Shown: one piece after another, positions 45,453 to 57,599 of the stretch
How positions within the stretch are numbered: the stretch's first letter is position 1
Layout: each line of letters begins with the position of its first letter
Assembly (NCBI GenBank): GCA_963693285.1
Contig: OY848917.1
Location: 312,501-376,500, forward strand
Direction: 5' to 3'
Source: Xestospongia muta
Lineage: Eukaryota; Porifera; Demospongiae; Haplosclerida; Petrosiidae
DNA length: 64,000 nucleotides
Made by a program: the position numbers and the translations under genes
The notes under the pieces: model-generated
Told to the model about the DNA's origin: nothing
The model's database searches: none
The model's input: only the letters and a program-made list of their open reading frames with translations

Positions 45453-46311
45453 AAAACTTAGAGCTACCTTTGTGGCTAACACTGTAATTTTATTAATACT
45501 TTTGTTCACTATAATTTTTAGTTAATCTATTTTTTTGTAGCATACAAGATATTAAATTATTACAAATTACGCATAGTATTGAAACACGAAACATTTCTTG
45601 TGTTAATCATTTAAAAATAAGTACTAATGTTAAGATATTGACTTATTTATTGTAATGCCAATAGTAAATGTTAGTACTTAACATATTATAATGATTGCCT
45701 TTTAATTTTTATACATTTCATTGTATTTACATTTTAGAGAAGAAAACAAACATGAAAACATTGCAATTATTATTAAATAGTTACAATTAATTTCATATCA
45801 AATTTGAACATAAAAAAATAAAGAGAATACAGGTACTATAAGCTGTTGTGTTGGGTACAAGTAAAAGAGATAATTTCACAGTACAATTATTCTAAGTCTG
45901 CCTTATTTTATTTTGCTTATATTAGATTCCCAACAAATAATAGGTTGATTGAACATTTAATCACAATCACTTAATTAGTGTCACCATATAAAGGATCTCA
46001 AATAATATGAATGAATTTCTGAAATGGAAAAAAAGATTATAAAAGTAACCTTTTATCTTCATTTGTGTTACAATCTTCTCTAAAGCAATGAATGGGTTAT
46101 GAATACTATTATTGTAATGGGACTAGTAATACATTTCACGAGAAGAAAGAAAAAGAGCACTCTAAATTCAAGATACTTCTAAACTGTGTTTGCATTGTGC
46201 AGCCCTAATGAGAGCAAAGAGGTACATATCTGGATAAGTTGATGTATAGACGTAATATCATTATATACATGATGATGCTCAATTAAGTGTCTTCCTGATC
46301 CAGAAAGACAA
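45453..46311. other. 3' flank of dispanin 1, with internal deletion
   Basis: Matches the 3' flank of dispanin 2 up to about 45570, then jumps to sequence corresponding to about 50665. This deletes some 430 bp that in copy 2 contains the AATAAA signal. 46140-46300 is similar to 61370-61520 downstream of dispanin 3. An AATAAAG at about 45818 may serve instead. Confidence 0.5.
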
Positions 46312-46922
46312 ATGGTCATTGTGAAACTCAAGCTTAGTAATAGTATTACAATATTGAATATACTTAATTCAATAAGAGATATCTGGATGAACAAATTGCA
46401 TTATCATAATGAGTTTCTTTGTGATCAAGATGTTCTCACAATATTTGCCAAAACTACATTCAACATAGAGAGCATAAGAGTTGATGCTAATGATCATCAT
46501 GATTGTCTTTATGTGATCAAACCTGATGATGGTTACGAGAATCCAGCTTTTGTATTCAAGCAGCAAGGTCAACCAACAGCAGAAAGATGATATATATGAC
46601 TAATCTAATGAGGATTAGAATCCAAACTTGTTTTTAGAGGGCTAAATTTAAGCAATTTGGCAGCACTGCAGTGTACATGGATATAAAAATGACATTAGTA
46701 TTTATTACAATTTTCTTATATGTAATAATCCTTGCTTTTGATGAATTAAAAAAAAGGAATACTGGTGAAATGGATCGTATCCAGTTGTGAAGATGTTGCT
46801 ATACTTTGATGAGACTCAAAAAAGCTGAAATGAATATTAATGTGGATATTCATACTAAGGTGCTTATGAGGGATGATGCTAAGAATGTCTGTCTAGAATG
46901 CTTGGAGAGGAGTCTTTATTGA
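46312..46922 (+). pseudogene. Possible coding remnants of unknown origin
   Basis: Three open stretches with protein-like composition follow each other. 46312-46590 ends with KPDDGYENPAFVFKQQGQPT. 46689-46790 reads MTLVFITIFLYVIILAFDEL. 46809-46922 reads KKAEMNINVDIHTKVLMRDD, then NVCLECLERSLY. They are in different frames with no clear splice sites between them. They may be a decayed membrane-protein gene. No family is recognised, and the opposite strand is also partly open at 46369-46572. Confidence 0.25.
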
Positions 46923-46984
46923 ATGTATCATTACAGAATAGATTGGTTGATTTACCAAACCCTAACAAGGAATGGACTACATTG

Positions 46985-47545
46985 TATATACAAGTTAATG
47001 TGGCTATTGTCTAATGACATGCTATACAGAATGCTATTCTCTGACAATCAACTAGTACAGTATGTTGAGTAATGAATATAGAGTGATGTATATTAAACTT
47101 GTCTGTATATATGATATAATAAATTATGCAATAAAAGTGATCACAGATTGGTAAATCAACCAATCCATTTTTAATACAAATCTGGATTAAATATATAAGT
47201 GACATATATAAAGGGAGAGGAGTATAAACTACAATTAATAAAACTTATTTTGAAGCTCCTGAAAAACAATATATATCATTGTAGAAACTGAAAGATTGAT
47301 AATAGACAATATATTTGAAATGATTTTTGAAAAAGGACCACTGTTAAAACACTTCAAAAAACAGTTTTGTATACATACAATTATGATGAATAGTTGTACA
47401 TATATAGGAACTGGATGTATACAAAACTGTTGTTTGAGAAGTTTTATCAGTAGTCCATTTTCACAAATCAGGTCACAAATGTTTTGTGAGAAGTGCTCCC
47501 TTACTGCAAACCAGATTATATATGTTATGTAGGTTGCATGTAATG
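46985..47545. repeat. Hairpin-forming dispersed repeat, second copy
   Basis: Very close to 43005-43555, starting at ggaatggactacattgta and ending after the aaatcaggtcacaaatg and ccagatta motifs. ORFs on both strands reflect the inverted repeats. Confidence 0.75.
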
Positions 47546-48383
47546 TATACTGTTCTAATGTTTTTTCAGATTGACTAAACATTCCTTATGTACAATACTA
47601 ATATAGTATATTATACAATACTGTATTAGTATATTAGGAATGAAAACGAAAGACATTTACTATATTTGTAACCTAAATTTGATGAAATCAACCAATCAGA
47701 TTTACTGTTGTAGTATTGTCTAGAATCAAGTTGAACAATATTATAATATTAATTCAATAAAAAGAAAAAGACATACAGTTCCTACTTGTGAACATTGCTA
47801 TAATAATAGCTACATAATTCACTATTAGAAAATTGAAATTACTGATTATTTTTGTTTTATATTCTTTAATAAATGTAGTGGCTATTTGTACAGCACTCAA
47901 AGTATACACTCCAATACAAAATTAATAAAGTTAGGTTCTATTTAATGTTAGTTTTAGAGTCTAGTGGATAGTATAAACGTCTCAATGAAGTATGCACCAT
48001 CTTTATCATATGAATACAGACACTATAAGTAAAAATTCCTTTAAAGCAACATCTGTATAGTTGGAGCATTGTTCATTATTATTTTATACTTTCATCATAC
48101 TTTCTGTGTAGAACAAGTGTGTATTAGAAAATCAATAATGAAATCTAGAAACTGAAAATACAGATAATGTATTAGCAATTTCAGATTCTGTTGACCTGTA
48201 TTACATAGTCATAATACTTATTGGTGGTAAATTAACGATTGCACAGATGCTTGATTGATCTTTGACATGTTGAATAAATGCAAAAAGTACTTGCTGAATA
48301 TATATAATTATAATGACGATGGTATTTTTCGTGTAATTAGATTATATAGGATACCGCTTTCCATACTATTGCAAATTTCACTA
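47546..48383. other. Upstream flank of dispanin 2 (duplicated unit)
   Basis: 47870-48300 is repeated upstream of the partial copy (51045-51480), dispanin 3 (58550-58980) and, more weakly, the last copy (62865-63060). Shared motifs include gtagtggctattt, agtctagtggatagta and caatgaagtatgcac. No gene was seen. Confidence 0.5.
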
Positions 48384-48395
48384 TGCGCATGCGCA
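48384..48395. promoter_or_regulatory. NRF1-type palindrome in dispanin promoter 2
   Basis: TGCGCATGCGCA, 84 bp before the exon 1 ATG, in a stretch nearly identical to promoter 1. Confidence 0.6.
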
Positions 48396-48478
48396 ATTTT
48401 GCAATCGTCTTCACAGAGCTGATTGCTTCTCTCTCAAGTCTATACAATTTCGATCACTTCAGCACCTACCGAAACATA

Positions 48479-50113
48479 ATGGAAGGTACCTATTTACTAT
48501 GTACTATTTCTTTCAGATTGTGATAGTTGTGCAAATGATAAATCGTTTTAATCGAGATACCTCATGTGTTTGTGTACAAATAAACGACAAATGGCAACAT
48601 AACTGATTTGTAAACCCTAGACTGCAGTCTGTACTTTAAAAAACATACACTTATATAATATAAATATGTAGAATAATGTATTTATATAACTCACCACAAA
48701 TACGTTATAATAGGTCACTAAATATTTGTTATAACGTTATTGTGTCATTATTAGTAAGACAAAGGTGAGGGTTAGATATATTGTGCTTCATGAGAAAGTA
48801 GTTGCTAATAAAATAGGCAACAGGACTTGTCTATTAACTTTGTTATAGTATTATATATAACTTTGTTATACTATTGTAACAAAACTGAAGGTTTGGTAAT
48901 AGGCAATAAAACTTGTCTATTAATATTGGTATAGTATAGCATGTAACCACATCCCATGCTAGATACACCTAAAGTATTTGTACCACTTATTAAAGCAGTT
49001 GTCTAATGACTGCAATGAGTATATATATTCAGATGTAAATACAACATTGACACAACTGTTACCAAATTAAACAGTCAACATTACTAAAATACTATACTTA
49101 AATTTTCTATAACAAGATATTACAAATTTAAAGTAACATCACTTTTCTTTCTTAATATATATAGCTCCAAGAAATCCTAAACAGGTAAAGCTAGACCATT
49201 ACACTTGTCGCCAACATTCAAAATCCTTATATACAGTTCATTACAATGTAGTGTGTTATGATATCATCTATATAACTATATAATTTTATAGCAAGAGGAT
49301 TACCCTCTACGAGAAGAAATCACATATTGTCCAGGACAGGAATACCCACCACAGGAAGGACACTCTCCTCAGGAGGGATATGAAAGTATGCACATAATAG
49401 TATTTGTGAGTTCCAAGACTATTCCTTACTGATAAACAGATGTTATTCCTTATTATCCACCTGTTCAAGATCAGTTCTACTTTAGTGCTGCCCAGACTGT
49501 TGTTCCTGTCATACAGCACCAAACTGTAAGTAAATTTTTATCAAGGAATGCGAAATATTTTTTCTTAGTCAAATGTAGCTATTGTACAGTCACAACCAAC
49601 TTCAATGGATGCAAGGACTGCTATTCGTCCTACAAGAGATCACTACTTGACAATGTCCATTGTACTTACATTCATATGGTTGTTTATTGGGAATTGGGGC
49701 TCGCTTATGTGTACCATACCAGCCATTATATTTGCTATACGTGTGAGCATAATTTTGTAAATAAGATATATTTTAACTATAAAGACAAATATTGTTATTT
49801 TTGTATGTTTGTAATTATATCTATATAGGCTCGTCAGGCTGAGGTACGAGGTGATCTGCTAGGGGCTCAATCTAAAGCTCGGTATGCCTTGATCCTTAAT
49901 ATTGTTTCTATTTTGTTGGGGATGACAGGTTTATTATTTCTCATTTTATCTATGATGTTATTAAATGCACAGCGTGACCATCACAGTTATTACTGTGATC
50001 ATTATTGTTATTATTACACTATTTATCGGTCTGCTTTTTATACTTATTATTCTTACAACAATATCAAATATGTTTATTATACAGACACTTTTTTAAATGA
50101 GACATGCTTTTAA
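48479..50113 (+). CDS. CD225/dispanin (IFITM-like) protein 2, 221 aa, six exons
   Basis: Exons 48479-48485, 49165-49184, 49292-49385, 49440-49525, 49569-49742 and 49829-50113 correspond one to one with copy 1 and stay in frame. The N-terminal Pro/Gln-rich part is nearly identical. In the CD225 domain the first segment has FIWLFIGNWGSLMCTIPA and the loop is ARQAEVRGDLLGAQSKA, so copy 2 lost the FIC cysteine but keeps the LMC one. The second membrane segment diverges most (LLGMTGLLFLILSMMLL). The tyrosine-rich tail is kept, with one sequon (NET). Part of the intron sequence is also highly conserved, so the duplication is recent. A 3' AATAAA lies at 50464. Confidence 0.85.
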
Positions 50114-50463
50114 AAAACTTAGAGCTACCTTTGTGGCTAACACTGTAATTTTATTAATACTTTTGTTCACTATAATTTTTAGTTAATCTATTTTTTTGTA
50201 GCATACAAGATATTAAATTATTACAAAATAAACATAGTTATGAAAAATGTTATTTTTATGTATGTGAATGTACTGTATTATTATTTGATATTGTTTTGCA
50301 TTTGCTTGGAAATATTTAAGTAACTTATGAATGTCATTACCGTGTTTACACATTCTGTCCCCTAAGTGATCTATGCAATGTATTGTCTAAAATGCCCATG
50401 TTTTTGAAATTGTTGGATTTTTTGATTTTTGGGTTATGTTGAATGTTGGTGTGTTCATACTCA

Positions 50464-50469
50464 AATAAA
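50464..50469 (+). terminator. Polyadenylation signal of dispanin 2
   Basis: AATAAA in the context gtgtgttcatactc-AATAAA-gttaataac, about 350 bp after the stop. The same context and distance recur for dispanin 3 at 61108. Confidence 0.55.
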
Positions 50470-51565
50470 GTTAATAACCGTAAGTAAGTAAATACACCAC
50501 AATGATATGAATAAACCTTGAGTCACAATATTAAAAAGTTTCATATTACAATGATGTTCTTATCTTAATCACATTGTGAGTGCAAATAAGTTATGTAAAC
50601 AGCTTCCAATTATATGCTAAAAGTCAAGTTTGGGTTAATAATTTTTGAAATAAGGAACATCTGGACATTTTTTGTGTTAATCATTTGAAAATAAGTACTA
50701 ATGTAATATATATATCATACTGTTTCATTCATAATGTTTTATCAGTTTGACTAAACATTCCTTACTTACAATATGACATTTTACTAGAAATACAACTTAA
50801 ATATTGATGAAATCAAAGAATCACATTTTGTTAGTATTGTCCAGAATCAAATTGGACAATAATAGAATAGTATTTCAATAAATAAAAGGGACATTCAGTT
50901 CCTACTAGTGAACATTTCTATAAGAATTTCTGCATAATTCACTATTAGGAAATAAAAAAAATCATTGTTCATTTTTGTTTTGTTGTTTTGTATTCTATTA
51001 GAAAATAAAAATTATTGTTTATTTTTGTTTATATTCTTTAATAAATGTAGTGGCTATTTGTACAACACTCAAAGTGCATATTCCAATGCAAAACTAATAA
51101 CATTAGGCTCTATCTAATGTTAGGGTTAAGGGTCTAGTGGATAGTATTAACTTCTCAATGAAGTATGCACTATCTTTATCATATAAATACAAACACTAAC
51201 AGTAAAATCCTTTAAAATAATGTCTGTATACTTAGAACATTGTTCATTGTTATTTTATACTTTCATCATACTTTCTGTGTAGAACGAGTGTGTATTTAAA
51301 AATAAATAATGAAATTTAGAAACTAAAAACAGCTAATATATACAGATAATCAATCTATTAGCAATTTCAGATTGTGTTGACGCTGTATATATATAGTCAT
51401 GATGTTTATTGGTGGTGGTAAAATAATGCACAGATGCATGATTGATCTTTGGCATGTCAAGTAAAAGTAAAAATTACTTCTTTTAATATATATAATTACA
51501 ATAACATTTTTCGTGAAATTAGGTTATATACGATGCCGTATTCCATACTAGTACAAATTTCCCTA
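50470..51565. other. Flank between dispanin 2 and the partial copy
   Basis: Contains the standard upstream unit (51045-51480) and AT-rich filler also found near 58260-58560. A short internal duplication of ttattgttcatttttgttt type lies around 50965-51035. No gene was seen. Confidence 0.45.
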
Positions 51566-52214
51566 TGCGCATGCGCGATTTGCCAGTGTCTTCATAGAGC
51601 TGGCTGTCTCTCTCTCAAGTCTATACAATTTGAATCCCCTCGGTACTTACGGATACATAATAGAAGGTACCTATATATTTACTATGTACTATATCCTTTA
51701 GATTGTGATAGTTGTGCAAATGATCAACCAGTTTAATCACAATATATACCTCCTGTGTTTGCGTACAAATAAACGACAATTACAACATAGCTGATCTGTA
51801 TTCTCTAGACTGCAGTCTGTGCTTTACGAAACATACGCTTATATAATATAAATATGAAGAACAATGTACTTATATAACTCACCACAAATATTTCATAATA
51901 GCTAGGTCACTAAATATTTGTTATAACGTTATTGTGTCATTATTAGTAAGACAAAGCTGAACTGAGTTAGATATATTGTACTTCATGACAAAGTAGTTGC
52001 TAATAACATAGGCAACAGGACTTGTCTATTAATTTTGTTATAATATTGCATGTAACACAACCTGTGGTAGGTATAGCTATATAACAATATATACAGATGC
52101 GACATTAGATGGAGTATTTGTACCACTTTTATAACAGTTGTCAAATGAGTGACTGAATCAGGATATATCCAGATGTAAATGTAACATTCAACTGTTAGCA
52201 AAGTAGACAGTCAA
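51566..52214 (+). pseudogene. Partial dispanin copy: promoter, start-less exon 1 and part of intron 1
   Basis: The promoter with TGCGCATGCGCG (51566-51577) and the exon 1 equivalent are present, but the start codon is ATA (51660-51662) where the others have ATG, followed by GAAG|gtacc as usual. Intron 1 sequence matches dispanin 3 to about 52214 (gacagtcaaca), then stops abruptly. No later exons follow before the kinase block. Confidence 0.75.
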
Positions 52215-53030
52215 CAAATTATACAGTTAATAATTCACATTAATTCTAAATTCCATAGTAATTATAAAAGTAAAAGCTATCAACATAGAGTATTATTACT
52301 CACTTCTATATTCTTGTCACTACTAGCACAATTACCTCTCTATAAATTAATATAGTCCTATAATGGATTAGTATTACTTGCATGCACTTCATCTCATTTT
52401 TAGGAACATATTCAACCAACACAATGTATGGAAAATACAATATTAACATCATTGAACTCATACTAGTTATAATGTCTTATAATCATACTTACTAAATTAT
52501 CATCTTTGTCACAAATATCAATTTTTTGAATTTATGAGTTATAATGAAATTATTTGATTTACCATTGAAACTTACAAAGAATATGTCATTTTTTCTTTGT
52601 CTTTCTTTAACTCATTGAGAACCATGTCATATTGCAGTCATACGATCTATTACAATGAAACCCTCTTCCAGGGTGTATGTGTTAAAGAAGCTGGTAATGT
52701 CATCATGAGAGGCAATTTCCTGTCTTAAGGACTGATTTCAATGAGCTTTCTCTTTTGAAGTCCCTTTCGACTCTACCATTACTCCACATCCATTTTATTT
52801 AAAAGAAAGTAGACTGATATATCAATGAAATATTCTTATATTTACCTTAACTGAACATGTCGTCTAACAGCTAAGTTAAGATCCAGCCAGTTTGAATGTG
52901 CTTGTTGAGCAATTAATGATGTATGTTTTATAACTCTTAGCTGATTAAAAGACAAACATTTAGCTGCATGTAAGAGAATTAAGTTCATCCAGATTTTGGT
53001 GGAATTAGTCATCCAGATTCACATGAACAT
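52215..53030. other. Junction sequence between dispanin fragment and kinase block
   Basis: Unassigned. It carries the ttctaaattccatagtaat motif (52237-52257) also seen at 23440, so a dispersed element may lie at the breakpoint. No gene recognised. Confidence 0.35.
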
Positions 53031-53233
53031 TGGATATACTACAGCTAGTAATGTAACATTACATTCTCTCGGGTAGTTGTCTAAAATAGAAGAACAAGAC
53101 TGACGAAGTGTTACTGATAAACTTCTTTTGTTGTTGATGTTTTGGTAAATGCTTGTGAATAAATTCAACAAGGATTTTTTGATTGCGTTATCTTTGCATC
53201 AACAACTCCATTTGAGATAATGTACAATGTATA
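53031..53233 (-). pseudogene. Fragment of the cysteine-rich secreted-protein gene, copy 3
   Basis: Aligns with 36283-36480 of copy 2, i.e. roughly codons 15-80. The signal-peptide and start-codon region is deleted. The reading frame is broken by small length changes and a TGA soon after AKITQSKNP. The cysteine-rich body is absent. The TATA box and 5' flank are intact, so an aberrant transcript is still possible. Confidence 0.85.
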
Positions 53234-53262
53234 ATATTTGATGATTGAAGCATATAGTGTCT

Positions 53263-53271
53263 CTTTATATA
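53263..53271 (-). promoter_or_regulatory. TATA box of the broken secreted-protein copy
   Basis: TATATAAAG on the - strand, as in copies 1 and 2. Confidence 0.5.
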
Positions 53272-54194
53272 ACAAAATATGGAATGTAATAAGTCTAGCT
53301 TGCAGGAAGCCATTTTGCTGAGTGTGTTTTCGGAAAAACTGATTGTTATGTTAATTGATAATATTCATTGGAGATATTTCACATTAAAGTAGTCTTACTA
53401 TCTTTCCTGATGAATACTTGTACACTAATTACTTCTGTCATATCACACACAGTTTTTTTGGAAAAGTATATACTTTATATTATATGCATATGCCATTCCT
53501 TTAAAGGTAATAAAGTTTAAATACTGTCTACAAATTATATTTATTAATTAGACAGCTCTTACACAATCACAGCTATTATTTATTTCCCAAATAAACTCTA
53601 AGTTTCCTAATGAACTATGAGAGTATCATGTAAACCATAACCTTTTAAGATAATTAAATGGTTACACTCAATATTATTTGTATCTGCCTGTTTTAGGTCA
53701 ATGTATTTTGATCTTGGTTATTGACTTTTAGACATGTACTCTCTGTATAAAAACAGTTTAAAATACAAACCATAATCCTGTCCTTGCAGAAGTGGTAAGA
53801 TTAACAATAATGGCTAAGTATTTAGTTCTTATGTGTCTGTCTGGTATAGGGAAATGTACTTTGACCTATGAACAGTAGAAACACTATAGAGACACTGTAA
53901 ACACACTATGAACACTAGACATACTAGCCATAGACGCACTAATAATATAACATTACAGTTATAGTAGCAATAGGAATACTACTATTAACAGTAAGAATAG
54001 TATAATATAGATGTCTATAGAGTCACTGAGTCAGGCTATACATAGCGTCCTTTCATTTCCTTGATGACATCATGTAATCTATGTACCGGAAATAGCTAAT
54101 TAACTGGGTAAGGCCTTTGTATACCCAGCCCCTTTTGTTTAACTAAAGCAGTAGACAGGAATTAGTTATTAAAGTTAGTTTCTCATAAGTAAAG
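53272..54194. other. Divergent intergenic region, second copy
   Basis: Collinear with 36585-37556. It lacks the AT microsatellite. The final 130 bp before the kinase ATG are almost identical to the other copy. Confidence 0.55.
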
Positions 54195-56692
54195 ATGGTA
54201 GAAAGGCTCCAGAGTCAGCTCCAGGCTTTGTCATTAGATGATGTAGTTGAGACAGGTAAAGAGTTAGGTCGTGGAGCATATGGTGTTGTGTATGAGGTAA
54301 AAGTAAGTGGTCTAATATGTGCTGGAAAGACTCTACATGAAGCTATTGTACAGGTATACTACATTATTATACAAATAGTGATTATTTGTTTGTCAGGAAA
54401 TCATACTTTGCTGTGTCTTTAGGGATTAGGGGGTGGAGATTAGTTTAATACATAAAAAAGTATAGACAGCATGACAGACTTATAAGTATTACCAATATAT
54501 AAAATACTCACTGTTTTTCTTAATATGTTTGTAGAATGAAACTGTTGTCAAGTTTGCTGAAGAATGTCTTTGTCACAGTCAGCAACGTCATCCAAACATA
54601 GTCCAGTTAATGGGTGTTTATTTCTCTTATTCTTCTCGGTTACCTATGTTGATAATGGAATATCTTCCTCTGTCATTAACACAGTGTTTAGAAACAAATC
54701 CAGATCTTCCTCTTTCAATTAAATATTCTATCCTTCTTGATGTGGCAAATGGTCTCAATTATCTTCACTGTAAAAGACCCCCAGTTGTCCATCGTGATCT
54801 CTCAGCAAATAATATATTGCTAACATCTAGCTTGATAGCTAAAATATCTGACCTAGGTGTGTCCAGAATGGCAAACACATTTCTCCAACAACACCTAACG
54901 ACAGCACCAGGTAATGCTGTTGTAATGCCTCCAGAAGCTTTCCAGGATAATCCATATTATGACCAGAAGCTTGATGTATTTTCATATGGCTGTCTTGTTC
55001 TTCATGTCTTCACACATCAATGGCCTATGCCTACAGATCAATATGTACCAAGTGAACAGTCACATGGTATGTTTTGTCTAGTGTCAGAGTGGGATAGGAG
55101 AGCAAGATATACTGCAGCAATACCAAACCATAGTCCATTCTTTTCATTTGTTAAGTCTTGTCTTGACAATAATGCTAAAAAGCGCCCTACTATGAGTGAT
55201 GCTATCATATGTGCTCAACAAGCTGCTTCTAGTGTACCTCCAATACAGAACCAAATACAAATAATGAAACAACTAAACTTGCTAACTCAACAAGTAGAGG
55301 AAATCAAAAAACAATCTCAAGAAGATACTCGAAGATTAGAAGAAAAAGTACAACAACTCGAACATGTTCTAACTCATATAGTAATGTCTAATAAAGAAAT
55401 TGATGGTTCAAAATATAGTGAAATTACAAAGATGTCATTTATGCAAAATCGTGATACAAGCATGAAAAATGAGCCATCATTGTCACCACATAAACCTTAT
55501 AATGGAGTGGAGTCACAGTATGAAAGTACTAGTCTTCAAGATCAAGTAAAAGTAGATTTAATTGGAGCACAAGTACAAAGGAGTTGTCCAGAAGATAAAT
55601 TGTGAGTTAAGGCTGAATATATTCTGATATACAAGTTATATAAACTTTTTCTTTCAAAGTACAACAATATATGAAACAATTTTGTAAATATAACTAACAT
55701 TTTTTGCTAAATGAGTTTTTGGGATATAAATTTATGTTTCTAATATATAAGTTGCAACAAGCTTTCAATCATAAATATTTAGTAAACTTAGTTTCCAGAT
55801 TTGAGTTAATAAGATATGTATTACCTTAAACGTTGTTACTTTTTTGTTTTCTAGTTTTCATGAGTATGATGGTAGGTAAGTGATTGGCAGATCTAAAATA
55901 CATATAACTACCTTTATATAGTAAGGCTCTTCAAAAAGTACTGATTGATGCTGTGAAACGAGGAAATGTAACTAAAGTAAGTTATGTAGATATACTAAGC
56001 TTGTCTGTTTTGTTATGTATATCTTACTTATACATATCATAATTGCTCCTTTCATAGATTATAGAGGCCCACCAAAATGGTGCTTCATTAACTAATGTAG
56101 ATCTGAATGGACTAACACCTCTTCATCATGCCGCTCGTCTAGGAAGAATAGAAGCAGTTCAATATATAGCAAATAATAGTAAGAAAATGATACATGTAAA
56201 TCGTATTATTGTATAGAACATTTTAATCATGTAATGAAGAGAAAATGAGTTAGGAGTAATATAGTGATGTTACCAGTAGATTTAATAGCGAAATGAAATC
56301 ACTTTTACTTTTCTAGTTCCTAAAGAGTCTATTAACATTCAAGATGAAGACAAGTAAGTCATTTGAACCATTATATAGTTTACATATATTGGGCAATTCT
56401 AATACTTAGAGGTCAAACAGCACTTCACAAAGCAGCCTGGTATGGTTATCGTGAAATATGTAAAATATTGGTTGAAGCAGGAGCCTCTCTATTTATAACT
56501 GATTATCAGGTAAGTAATAATGTGATTATAGTTACTTTTTATTACCTGTGTCAGGACAATACACCATATCACAAATCAATTCAAAGTGAAGATGTAGAAT
56601 TACAGGAATATTTGAAAAGTAAATACTTCAAACTATTTATAATTCTTATACTATTGACCACATGATATCATTGTTTAGTGAAAGAAGTATAG
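54195..56692 (+). CDS. Protein kinase with coiled coil and C-terminal ankyrin repeats, 545 aa, nine exons
   Basis: Exons 54195-54353, 54535-55601, 55855-55875, 55922-55976, 56058-56178, 56317-56353, 56410-56509, 56555-56618 and 56679-56692 join in frame. The open frame running to 55605 is only exon 2 read through its donor (gtgagt). Kinase domain about 20-285: glycine-rich loop GRGAYGVV (25-32), CAGK with the likely ATP-anchoring Lys45, HRDLSANN (139-146, catalytic Asp141), DLG (159-161) in place of DFG, MPPEA (184-188) and KRPTM (269-273). A glutamine/lysine-rich coiled coil follows (about 296-345), then a polar linker and ankyrin repeats (about 416-543; GLTPLHHAARLGR, GQTALHKAAWYGY, DNTPYHKSIQ). 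It resembles the TK/TKL-type kinases expanded in sponges. Substrates are unknown. The only intact copy in the window. Confidence 0.85.
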
Positions 56693-57599
56693 AAGACATT
56701 TCAGACTGTAACTAATTAATAACTATTTTACAACTTCACTTTGTTATATTGTCCACAACATTGTCACAATATATCTGCTGATCATAGCATGTAATAGGAC
56801 ATAGAAGCAAGCTAAAAATAGAGACACAATTATACTTTCTTCTATTTTAATTTTAATCAATAATAACTTTAATTTTATGGAAAAAAAGGAACAAAGTGGG
56901 GGAAAAACTTTCACTTCACTATTGAATAGCAATTTATGTTGAAATACAGTCACCATATTCATGCATGAATGTGGCATATAGTACAATATTGTTATGTGTG
57001 TTGCATTCCATGATATCTGTTATATATTAGCTGCAGCTGGTTATAATAAGACTTTTAATCTTTTAACAAACTAATTTTTAGCTTGCAAAAGTTTTGTAAC
57101 AGTGTAACAACAATTATTTATAGAGATTAATTCACATGAGTTCTAGATTCCATATTATACAAGTTGCTTGTAGTAAAATTAATGTGATGTGAAAGTAGAC
57201 ATAACATTGTTTTTATTACTAATGTACTACTGTTTATGCTGCTGTTGTACATTAGTAATAAAAGCAGTCTTATGTCTATTTTTACATCATATTAAGTTTG
57301 CTACATGCAACCTGTATAACAATAATATATTAGTTAAATCAAGAAATCAATTCTTCAGTGTATACATATATTAAATGTTATATTGAAGTCAATTCAATTA
57401 ATACAACTATAGACTTTAAGGATTGACTTAATTTTACAAATTAAGAAGTTGGTAATGTTTTCAGTAATGAATGCCATACTTGATATAAAATTGATATATG
57501 TATGTTCCAAAGTTTAAAGACACGTGGTCAATTAAGTATTAATAATACTAAATTTCCATTACAAAACTATAGGATCCTTTACTTATGTTTCCGTTGTAC
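56693..57599. other. 3' flank of the kinase gene
   Basis: No gene recognised. The ttctagattccat motif at 57143 is shared with 22446 and 23150. A short inverted repeat (57205-57230 and 57241-57280; ttattactaatgtac / gtacattagtaataa) can form a stem. Confidence 0.4.

Noticed and set aside
51449..51736. 95-codon + strand ORF across the partial dispanin promoter
   Set aside because: Covers promoter, NRF1 site and splice donor of the dispanin unit; not conserved in the other copies.
54610..55605. 331-codon ORF as the complete kinase
   Set aside because: It is exon 2 alone; it lacks the glycine-rich loop exon and its stop lies just past a good donor, with in-frame ankyrin exons following.
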